Positions 15,612 through 20,591 of a stretch of DNA of 20,591 bases are shown here, piece by piece (position 1 is the first letter of the stretch; each line of letters begins with the position of its first letter). Made by a program: the position numbers and the translations under genes. The stretch covers positions 1-20,591 of the IMG/VR virus record IMGVR_UViG_3300050821_017539. One strand, written 5' to 3'. The DNA is from a virus. Below the pieces are notes generated by a model that had not been told where the DNA came from, ran no database searches, and saw only the letters and a list, made by a program, of their open reading frames with translations.

Positions 15612-16251
15612 ACTGCACGCTGCCCTGGAAGAAAAAGAGCGCCGCCGGTGCGCGGCTGACGCGGAGTACTGGCTTTTCAAGTATGCAAAGACGCGGGATG
15701 AGCACGACCCTACGGTGACTGCCAAGCCGTTCCCGGATAAAGAGTACATACGGGAACTCATCCGGTTCTGGCTCCGCGGGAAAATGAATCTCATAGAAAA
15801 ATCGCGTCAGATGATGTGCAGCTGGGTGCTCTGCAGTCTTTACCTGTGGGACGCACAGTTCCACACCAACAGACTGAACTTTCTATCCTCCAAAAAGGAG
15901 GAGGATTCAGACCGATTGATCCAAAGGTGTTTTACCATTTGGGGCAATCAACCGGTCTTCTTGCGCGCGGTGTTTCCAGCGGAATATTCATTCTGCCATT
16001 TGAAGTTTTATCGTCCTGGCGGCGAGATTGTTCTGCCCTACAGCGAGTTGTGGGGAATTGCCCAGGGCCCAGACATCATCCGCCAACACGTTGGTTCGGC
16101 ACTTTTCATCGACGAAGGGGCATTTCAAACCGACTTGGAATCCTTGATCGGCGCCGCCAAACCAATGCTCTCCGGCGGTGGCCGCCTGGATATTGTTTCC
16201 TCTGCGTCTCCCGGATTTTTTGAGGAGTTAGCGGAGGACCGCGTTGCATGA
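15589..16251 (+). CDS. terL: Terminase large subunit, ATPase part (split gene)
   Basis: 220 residues from ATG 15589 (GGAG just upstream; ATG 15538 is also in frame but lacks a site). Packaging-motor ATPase: 'LIEKSRQMMCSWVLCSLYLW' holds the variant Walker A (about 70-79, KSRQM..SW form); 'PDIIRQHVGSALFIDEGAFQ' ends in Walker B ALFIDE (171-176); 'RLDIVSSASPGFF' is the coupling motif (204-209). Full TerL continues into a nuclease domain; here a TGA stops the protein seven residues after the coupling region and the nuclease follows as a separate overlapping gene. The two products probably assemble into a working terminase. Confidence 0.88.
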   Translation: MNRQQKLELHAALEEKERRRCAADAEYWLFKYAKTRDEHDPTVTAKPFPDKEYIRELIRFWLRGKMNLIEKSRQMMCSWVLCSLYLWDAQFHTNRLNFLSSKKEEDSDRLIQRCFTIWGNQPVFLRAVFPAEYSFCHLKFYRPGGEIVLPYSELWGIAQGPDIIRQHVGSALFIDEGAFQTDLESLIGAAKPMLSGGGRLDIVSSASPGFFEELAEDRVA

Positions 16252-17126
16252 AGGGGATATCACGGCGCCGCACGAAACTTGGCTTCAACATTCTGCGCCT
16301 TCATTACACTGCGGATCCGGACAAAGACCCAGCGACTCAGGTGGGAAAGGTTTGGTACAACGAAGCGCGGAAGGGCATGTCGGCGGCCCGTTGGGCGCAA
16401 GAGTTCGAGATCGATTACGGAGCCCTTAGCGGCCAACTAGTTTTTCCTGAGTGGGACGATAGCACGCACGTTGTTCCCTATCGTAAGTTGGAACCTCACG
16501 AATGGACGATGTGGATGGCGTGCGATCCGCATCCGCGGACTCCGCATGCTTTCGTCTGGCTTGCAGTGAACCGAGAAGGTGAGATGGTAGTCCCCTTCGC
16601 TTGGTGGCCGAAACAACCTCAAGCCGGCGACCCCAGACTCACGGTTAAAGACTACGCTGAAAAGCTAAAACTGATTCACCACCACTTGGGATTTGAGCCG
16701 CGTTACATGCTGATGGACGTGGCTGGCCGAAGCATGAACGCCAGTGAAGAGCACTCTTACTTTGATGCCTACCGCGAGGTCGGACTGTATTTCCGGCCCG
16801 CAAAGAAGAATCGCGATATGAGCGGTTTCGAGCTGATCAACGAAGCCCTGAAACTCAAACCATACAGTGTCGGCGACAAAGAAAAAATGAGGCCCCTTCT
16901 CACGGTGATGGACGATAACGACGAGTTGGTTTACCAAATCAGGCACTTACGTTTTGCGGAATGGCGCGGGAATGTAGTCGACAAAAACGATCCGCAAATG
17001 CCAGTCGAAAAACGAAGGCATCTTGTGGACGGTCTTTGTTACATCCTGCTGGATGAACCCAGATTTGTTGAGACCGGTAAACAGCAAACTGAGTATGAGC
17101 CTATCTACCCAGCTCTCGGGCACTAA
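16248..17126 (+). CDS. terL: Terminase large subunit, nuclease part (split gene)
   Basis: 292 residues from ATG 16248, overlapping the ATPase stop as ATGA, with GGAGG (16233-16237) ten bases upstream. The RNase H-like nuclease carries the three expected acidic positions: Asp93 in 'WMACDPHPRTPHAFVWL', Asp157 in 'PRYMLMDVAGRSMN', Asp261 in 'KRRHLVDGLCYILL'. The first 60 residues (LGFNILRLHYTADPDKDP, then WYNEARKGMSAARWAQEFEI) are the linker region normally fused behind the ATPase. All catalytic residues are intact, which argues for a functional split rather than decay. A sequencing indel in the 28-bp double-open stretch cannot be excluded. Confidence 0.88.
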   Translation: MKGISRRRTKLGFNILRLHYTADPDKDPATQVGKVWYNEARKGMSAARWAQEFEIDYGALSGQLVFPEWDDSTHVVPYRKLEPHEWTMWMACDPHPRTPHAFVWLAVNREGEMVVPFAWWPKQPQAGDPRLTVKDYAEKLKLIHHHLGFEPRYMLMDVAGRSMNASEEHSYFDAYREVGLYFRPAKKNRDMSGFELINEALKLKPYSVGDKEKMRPLLTVMDDNDELVYQIRHLRFAEWRGNVVDKNDPQMPVEKRRHLVDGLCYILLDEPRFVETGKQQTEYEPIYPALGH

Positions 17127-17157
17127 AAAATAAAGCCCCGCGTTGGAAGCGCGGGGC
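17125..17157 (-). terminator. Intrinsic terminator oriented leftward
   Basis: GCCCCGCG (17135-17142), 7-nt loop, CGCGGGGC (17150-17157). On the minus strand the stem is followed by TTTATTTTTT, a full intrinsic terminator; on the plus strand no T run follows. It sits just after the nuclease gene, yet it would stop only leftward transcription, and no leftward element gene lies to its right. Confidence 0.75.
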
Positions 17158-17180
17158 GGAAACATTGGAGATCGATTCTG

Positions 17181-18173
17181 ATGTCAGACAATAAAGTATC
17201 GGCGCCCATGGCGTCAAGAGAAAAGCGCGGTCCTGGATTCGTGCAAATCCGCAGGGGTCTCAAAGAGCATCTACACCAGGCAAAAATGTCGAGCAACGGA
17301 GCGAAATTTTACCTGTGGTGTCATCTCTCCGCCGGTTGGTCCGGTCCAAATCGCGGATGCGTCGAGACTGATTACCACACAATTGCAAGTGCCCTTGGTT
17401 GGGGAACGCGAATGATTCAGCGTACGATCGCTGAGTTGAACGGCACCTATATCGACGTTAAATTCGCGGCAAATCAGCACGAGCTTACAACGATCAAAAT
17501 ATTGAAGTTCGATGCCAAGCAAACCAATTCTGCTGTGGACACCGGTGTCCACAGCGACGATGTTGGTGTGGACAGTGGTGTGGACAGAGCAGTGGACAAG
17601 GGTGTCCATAGCAGTGTCCACAGCAACCAGCTTAACTCACAGAGTCAAAATGGTTTGCAGGCTCCTAAGAAGTCAATAGAAGTCATAGAAGAAAGAAGAG
17701 TAGAACATGACGCCGTACGGCGTCGGTTTGACGCCGAACAGCGATTGTCTTCTAAAAGAGTTTTTTCTCCTTCGGAGAAGAGGCAAAAGCTCGCCGAACG
17801 CCTCACCGCCAAAATTCGCGTGTCCGGCGAATCGTACCTCAGATTGATCGAATGCTGCAGGATGAAGGGTTTGGAATCACCTTTTGGAAGGGATGAACGG
17901 GAGGCGTTCGCGATGTTGCAGTACGACGTCGATCTGACAAATCCGCTGCTCACGTGCGGTTTTGTAGATGCCGTCGTTGATGTATGCGAGGCACAACGAG
18001 AAGCCGATGTGTTGCCGGGAAACCTTTGTTCAAAAGTGATTGATCTTTGCGAGAGTCGGCGATCACAAAACTGTTACTACCCTCCCGATTTTGTAGACCA
18101 TCGGAATCGTTTACGCGCAAAGGAGCGTGCGTTTGAGCTGCCGTCGGGATCTTACGAGGAGGCGCGGGTATGA
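17181..18173 (+). CDS. Replication-initiator-like protein with internal origin
   Basis: 330 residues from ATG 17181. Residues 18-110 ('GFVQIRRGLKEHLHQAKMSS', 'KFYLWCHLSAGWSGPNRGCV', 'TIASALGWGTRMIQRTIAEL') are a winged helix-turn-helix as found in phage and plasmid replication initiators. Residues 119-149 are a low-complexity linker of VDxG/VHSx units encoded by the iteron array. The basic and helical C-terminal half (190-330) would contact partner proteins. The layout, N-terminal DNA-binding domain, iterons coding the linker, then an A-rich tract, mirrors the lambda O gene and ori. The stop overlaps the next start (ATGA). No helicase or primase gene is seen, so host enzymes would be recruited. 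Confidence 0.75.
   Translation: MSDNKVSAPMASREKRGPGFVQIRRGLKEHLHQAKMSSNGAKFYLWCHLSAGWSGPNRGCVETDYHTIASALGWGTRMIQRTIAELNGTYIDVKFAANQHELTTIKILKFDAKQTNSAVDTGVHSDDVGVDSGVDRAVDKGVHSSVHSNQLNSQSQNGLQAPKKSIEVIEERRVEHDAVRRRFDAEQRLSSKRVFSPSEKRQKLAERLTAKIRVSGESYLRLIECCRMKGLESPFGRDEREAFAMLQYDVDLTNPLLTCGFVDAVVDVCEAQREADVLPGNLCSKVIDLCESRRSQNCYYPPDFVDHRNRLRAKERAFELPSGSYEEARV
17531..17620. repeat. Iteron array inside the replication gene (putative ori)
   Basis: Seven copies of GTGGACA or its complement TGTCCAC (one with a final T): starts 17534(+), 17545(-), 17567(+), 17579(+), 17591(+), 17602(-), 17614(-). Steps are 11, 22, 12, 12, 11 and 12 bp, close to one helical turn with one position skipped. The first two form a perfect 24-bp palindrome (17531-17554, half-site GCTGTGGACACC). 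An A/G-rich tract follows at about 17640-17708, a possible unwinding region. The copies loosely resemble DnaA boxes but miss two consensus positions. Confidence 0.75.
17709..17736. repeat. Second palindromic site next to the iterons
   Basis: A perfect 16-bp palindrome GACGCCGTACGGCGTC (17709-17724) plus a further direct GACGCCG (17730-17736). It lies just beyond the A-rich tract after the iterons and is unrelated to them in sequence, so a second protein may bind here. Confidence 0.55.
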
Positions 18174-18520
18174 ATGGTGCAGAGGAGCTTTTCCGGAAAT
18201 ATCGAGAGATTGGTCCAGCCGTTTGGCTACTCACTTTGTACTGGGCTGCCTGTGATCAGGAAGTGAATCCCTGGTTTCTTGTGATGAACGGGGAGCCACT
18301 TAGCGATCAGGAGGTAGCGGTGTATCTAGGCGTTTCGGTGCACACGGCAACGCGTTGGAGAAAGAAATTGCAACGAACTGGATTTGTTCTCTCTGAATCG
18401 CGCGCCGGCGGTTTTCAGATCCGTGTCAAACGGCCGCAGTTTGTGTACGCCGCCATGCTGGGTTACCGAACTCCGGTTCTTGGCAGTTGGCCAAAGATTG
18501 CGACAGAGTTGGTTCAGTAG
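18170..18520 (+). CDS. Helix-turn-helix protein downstream of the replication gene
   Basis: 116 residues from ATG 18170, overlapping the replication-gene stop (ATGA), with GGAGG-type sequence upstream. 'EPLSDQEVAVYLGVSVHTAT' and 'RWRKKLQRTGFVLSESRAGG' (about 42-80) form a winged helix-turn-helix. The N-terminal 'AVWLLTLYWAACDQEVNPW' segment is hydrophobic and probably a core helix. The pair order, initiator then second DNA-binding protein, suggests a replication accessory or loader, but no ATPase motif is present. It could also be a transcription regulator. Confidence 0.75.
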   Translation: MNGAEELFRKYREIGPAVWLLTLYWAACDQEVNPWFLVMNGEPLSDQEVAVYLGVSVHTATRWRKKLQRTGFVLSESRAGGFQIRVKRPQFVYAAMLGYRTPVLGSWPKIATELVQ

Positions 18521-18570
18521 CGGGCGTTCCAAAAACCCTCGTGGCCGGGCAGCCGCAAGCCATTGAATTT

Positions 18571-18669
18571 ATGGTGGCAGCGAGGACGGAAACGTCGTTC
18601 CAGAAACATGTGTTTTTGAAGGGGCAGAATAAGTATCAAAAAAAGGAGGAGAAACGGACGTATGGGTGA
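18571..18669 (+). CDS. Possible small ORF coupled to the next gene
   Basis: A frame ending in TGA at 18667-18669 overlaps the GTG start of the next gene as GTGA, the typical sign of coupled translation. From ATG 18571 it encodes 32 residues, highly basic and polar (VAARTETSFQKHVFLKGQNK then YQKKEEKRTYG). GTG 18541 and TTG 18487 would lengthen it; none has a clear ribosome site. AGGAGGAG, which serves the next gene, lies inside it. Confidence 0.33.
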   Translation: MVAARTETSFQKHVFLKGQNKYQKKEEKRTYG

Positions 18670-18875
18670 CAGCGACTGAGCGAAAGAAGAAACTCGAGCG
18701 GCTAGGCGCCAAGATTGATCCCGATCTCAGAGATTTTATTGATCGCGTGATCGTACCCGTTCTCGTGCGTGAGTACATTGCGGAGCGCCAAACTGGAATT
18801 CATATTGCTGAACCCCTCACAGGTGTGCCACAGTCCGAGACGTCCAAGGGGCTTTCGGCCGAGAGGATTCAATGA
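18666..18875 (+). CDS. Small integrase-associated protein, candidate directionality factor
   Basis: 69 residues from GTG 18666; AGGAGGAG is at 18643-18650, somewhat far, and no other in-frame start lies between. 'ERKKKLERLGAKIDPDLRDF' and 'IDRVIVPVLVREYIAERQTG' form a helical core; the short 'DP.L..FID.VIVP.LV..Y' pattern is one I recall next to large serine recombinases, though I cannot confirm this here. The tail is polar. The stop overlaps the integrase start (ATGA), so the two proteins are made together. A role in controlling integrase direction is plausible but not shown. Confidence 0.65.
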   Translation: MTATERKKKLERLGAKIDPDLRDFIDRVIVPVLVREYIAERQTGIHIAEPLTGVPQSETSKGLSAERIQ

Positions 18876-20560
18876 ATCAACTCCGCTGCGCTATCTACGC
18901 ACGATTCTCCAGCGAGAAGCAAAGTCCGTTAAGCATCGACGATCAGGTCAGGAAATGTCGGGAGTACGCGTCGCTTCATGGGTGGGCTGTTCTTGACTGC
19001 CACATTTATGCCGACGAGGCGATTTCCGGGGCAACAGATGACCGGTTAGGGCTGCGCAAAATGCTCGCGGCCGCGGTCAGTTCAGCGCATCCATTTGACG
19101 CTGTCCTTATCGACGACACCTCACGCCTAAGCCGAACACTTAGGGACTCCTTTGCTATTCACGACGACCTCCGTTTTGCGAACGTTCGACTTGTGTTCGT
19201 CAGCCAAGGTATAGACACCGACTCTGAGCAGGCAGAAGTTTTGCTTGCTACACACGGGATTGTCGACAGTCTTTACCTCAAAGAGCTAGGTAAAAAAGTC
19301 CACCGCGGCGTCCAGGGGAAAGCGCTAAACGGGCTGCACACCGGCGGGAGATGTTTTGGATACCGGAACGTGCCCATCGAAGACCCGACTCGGGTTGACC
19401 AGCACGGGCGGCCACTGATAACCGGTGTTCGACTCGAAGTGCGGGAAGATCAATCGGCGATCGTTACCAGGATTTTCAGTTTGTATGCGGGCGGCCTCAG
19501 TCTTCAAAAGATCGCAAAACAGCTAAATGCAGAGCGCGTCATATCCCCACAACCCCAGAAAGGAAGGATCTCGCAATCTTGGTGCCCATCGTCGATCCGC
19601 ACAATTCTTAGAAACGAGCGCTATCGGGGTAACGTCGTTTGGGGAAAAACAGTCAAAGTGCGCTCACGATCCGGAAAGCGCATCTACAAACGAACGTCCC
19701 CAGACAAGTGGGTCGTCCGGGAGATTACCGAGCAGCGGATTGTGTCGGAAGAACTATGGAACGCAGTTCAGTCTCGAATTCGGACGGTCAAGGAGCTCTA
19801 TGGCGAAATTGGGAAAAAGGGTGGCATGCAGGGCCGCTCGATTAGTTCGCCGTATCTATTCTCCGGGTTACTGAAGTGCAGCGAGTGCGGCGCAAATATA
19901 AGTATCGTCTCTGGACGGTGGCGTGGGAGAACAGACGTTGTGTACGGGTGCCCGCAGAACACCTTTCGAGGTGCTGTTGTCTGTCGCAACGGTACGCGCG
20001 TCTTCCGGAAGGTGCTTGAGGAGAGATTGCTGGGGGGCTTGCAGAATCAGGTAATGCGGCCGGAAGTCATCGATTACATCCTCGAGAAATTTGAGCACGA
20101 ATTTACGACCGCCATGGAGAACCTCGGCGGCGAGCTGGAGCAAATGCGTCGACGCAAGGAGGAGTTAGAACGGGAGATACGAAACCTGGCCAACTTCGTG
20201 GCGCAAGGCGACTGCTCACCTGGAATCAGGGGCGCCCTTGTGGATCGCGAGCGCCAGATTGGCGAAATAACAGGGAAGCTGCTCGAAGCACGACCAGACG
20301 CCCTACAGGCGAAGCTACGTAACATACGAATGCTCGTCGAGACTCGAATGAAGGAAATTCGCGGCATCTTAAATTCTGACACCGCCCAAGTGCGTGCCGA
20401 ACTCGCTAAGCATGTCGATAAAATCACGATGACTCCGAGCGGCGATCACTACGTGGCCTCAGGAAGTTGGCAATTGCTAGGGCGTGGCAGTATCGGTGGT
20501 GCCGGGGGCCAGAATCGAACTGGCTACGCCCGCCTTTTCAGGGCGGCGCTCTACCACTGA
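18872..20560 (+). CDS. int: Large serine integrase ending inside the tRNA gene
   Basis: 562 residues from ATG 18872. Catalytic domain 'MNQLRCAIYARFSSEKQSPL' (nucleophile Ser13), 'AVLIDDTSRLSRTLRDSFAI' and the following helix; recombinase domain about 160-300 with 'SLYAGGLSLQKIAKQLNAER' and 'WCPSSIRTILRNERYRGNVV'; zinc-ribbon cysteines at about 335, 338, 361 and 369 (CSEC...C...C); coiled coil about 410-470 of the LSR class. It catalyses integration between attP and the tRNA-Phe site. The last 16 codons lie beyond the 15-bp att core, inside the antisense of the tRNA, with stop at 20558-20560. In the excised circle the frame instead continues through bases 50-97 to a different 15-residue end. 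Confidence 0.95.
   Translation: MNQLRCAIYARFSSEKQSPLSIDDQVRKCREYASLHGWAVLDCHIYADEAISGATDDRLGLRKMLAAAVSSAHPFDAVLIDDTSRLSRTLRDSFAIHDDLRFANVRLVFVSQGIDTDSEQAEVLLATHGIVDSLYLKELGKKVHRGVQGKALNGLHTGGRCFGYRNVPIEDPTRVDQHGRPLITGVRLEVREDQSAIVTRIFSLYAGGLSLQKIAKQLNAERVISPQPQKGRISQSWCPSSIRTILRNERYRGNVVWGKTVKVRSRSGKRIYKRTSPDKWVVREITEQRIVSEELWNAVQSRIRTVKELYGEIGKKGGMQGRSISSPYLFSGLLKCSECGANISIVSGRWRGRTDVVYGCPQNTFRGAVVCRNGTRVFRKVLEERLLGGLQNQVMRPEVIDYILEKFEHEFTTAMENLGGELEQMRRRKEELEREIRNLANFVAQGDCSPGIRGALVDRERQIGEITGKLLEARPDALQAKLRNIRMLVETRMKEIRGILNSDTAQVRAELAKHVDKITMTPSGDHYVASGSWQLLGRGSIGGAGGQNRTGYARLFRAALYH
20495..20509. repeat. Right attachment-site repeat (attR core)
   Basis: The second copy of the 15-bp repeat. 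It covers, on the minus strand, the end of the T stem, the 3' side of the acceptor stem, the discriminator A, the encoded CCA and two further bases. The tRNA therefore keeps a full 3' end after integration. In the integrase frame the repeat reads as five whole codons (GGAGG). Confidence 0.82.
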
Positions 20561-20571
20561 GCTACCCCGGC
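20497..20571 (-). tRNA. tRNA-Phe (GAA)
   Basis: The minus strand folds into a standard 75-nt cloverleaf: acceptor GCCGGGG/CCCCGGC, D arm GCTC-AGTGGTA-GAGC, anticodon stem CCGCC/GGCGG with loop CTGAAAA (anticodon GAA, Phe), 5-nt variable region GCGTA, T arm GCCAG-TTCGATT-CTGGC, discriminator A and an encoded CCA. It is the integration target: its last 15-17 bases coincide with the att repeat. The plus-strand integrase gene overlaps its 3' 64 bases in antisense. Confidence 0.97.
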
Positions 20572-20591
20572 ACTGAACAAATTCTAGAGAC

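Larger units (their letters stand above)
35..20509. mobile_element. Integrated phage-satellite-like element in tRNA-Phe
   Basis: Seen: an exact 15-bp direct repeat, GGTGGTGCCGGGGGC, lies at both ends; the right copy is the 3' end of a tRNA-Phe gene and a large serine integrase gene runs directly into it. Unit length is about 20,460 bp. Contents are an integrase, a resolvase, HTH regulators, a replication protein with iterons, small and split large terminase, a polyvalent protein and a toxin-antitoxin-like pair. No portal, major capsid, tail or endolysin gene is recognisable. Inference: a phage satellite or reduced prophage rather than a complete phage. The ends are well supported by repeat plus tRNA plus integrase; the biological class is less sure. 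Confidence 0.85.

Noticed and set aside
16215-16251. Programmed frameshift at the TTTTTT run joining the two terminase genes
   Set aside because: A -1 slip at the run (16216-16221) would read a TGA at once (16221-16223), and no other slippery heptamer lies in the 28-bp double-open stretch. A restart with its own GGAGG fits better.
17135-17157. Terminator for the rightward terminase operon
   Set aside because: No T run follows the stem on the plus strand; the T run is only on the minus strand.
17531-17620. CRISPR-like or tandem-repeat array
   Set aside because: Units are 7 bp in mixed orientation at helical spacing inside a coding gene, which fits iterons; there are no unique spacers.
35-20509. 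Repeat pair as chance
   Set aside because: A 15-mer match can occur by chance in GC-rich DNA of this size, but here one copy is exactly a tRNA 3' end beside an integrase gene and the other is at the opposite end of the element-like gene set.

Overview
The window is almost entirely one integrated mobile element of about 20.5 kb, bounded by a 15-bp direct repeat (35-49 and 20495-20509). The right copy is the 3' end of a tRNA-Phe(GAA) gene on the minus strand (20497-20571). Only bases 1-34 and the rest of the tRNA with its flank are clearly chromosomal. The host cannot be named from sequence alone. Moderate-to-high GC and the protein style suggest a soil-type bacterium such as an acidobacterium, as a weak inference.

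Layout, left to right: (a) 50-1745, sparse region with a membrane-anchored hypothetical protein and doubtful small ORFs; (b) 1746-2905, a tight plus-strand operon of a DUF6941-like protein and a HicB-like/HicA-like pair; (c) 5752 down to 3315, a minus-strand operon: small HTH protein, two unknown helical proteins, a stand-alone M41-type zinc peptidase and a small serine recombinase; (d) 5753-5853, a divergent control region; (e) 5854-7075, a zinc-finger protein and a Cro-like HTH protein separated by a strong intrinsic terminator; (f) 7149-15031, a Q-rich 408-aa protein, a 1765-aa polyvalent/internal-virion-like protein, a two-helix membrane protein and three unknown small proteins; (g) 15129-17126, small terminase subunit and a large terminase split into separate ATPase and nuclease genes; (h) 17181-18520, a replication-initiator-like protein with an iteron array inside its gene, and a second HTH protein; (i) 18571-20560, small coupled ORFs and a large serine integrase whose last codons lie in the tRNA gene.

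The element appears to carry its own integration, control, replication and DNA-packaging functions, plus a giant protein of the type ejected with phage DNA. I find no portal, capsid, scaffold, tail or clear lysis gene. That combination fits a phage satellite, or a strongly reduced prophage, that would package its own DNA into particles made by a helper. The main new points are this gene content, the integrase C-terminus that should change on excision, the phased iterons inside the replication gene, the split terminase with its own ribosome binding site, and two terminators that face inward from the element's flanks.
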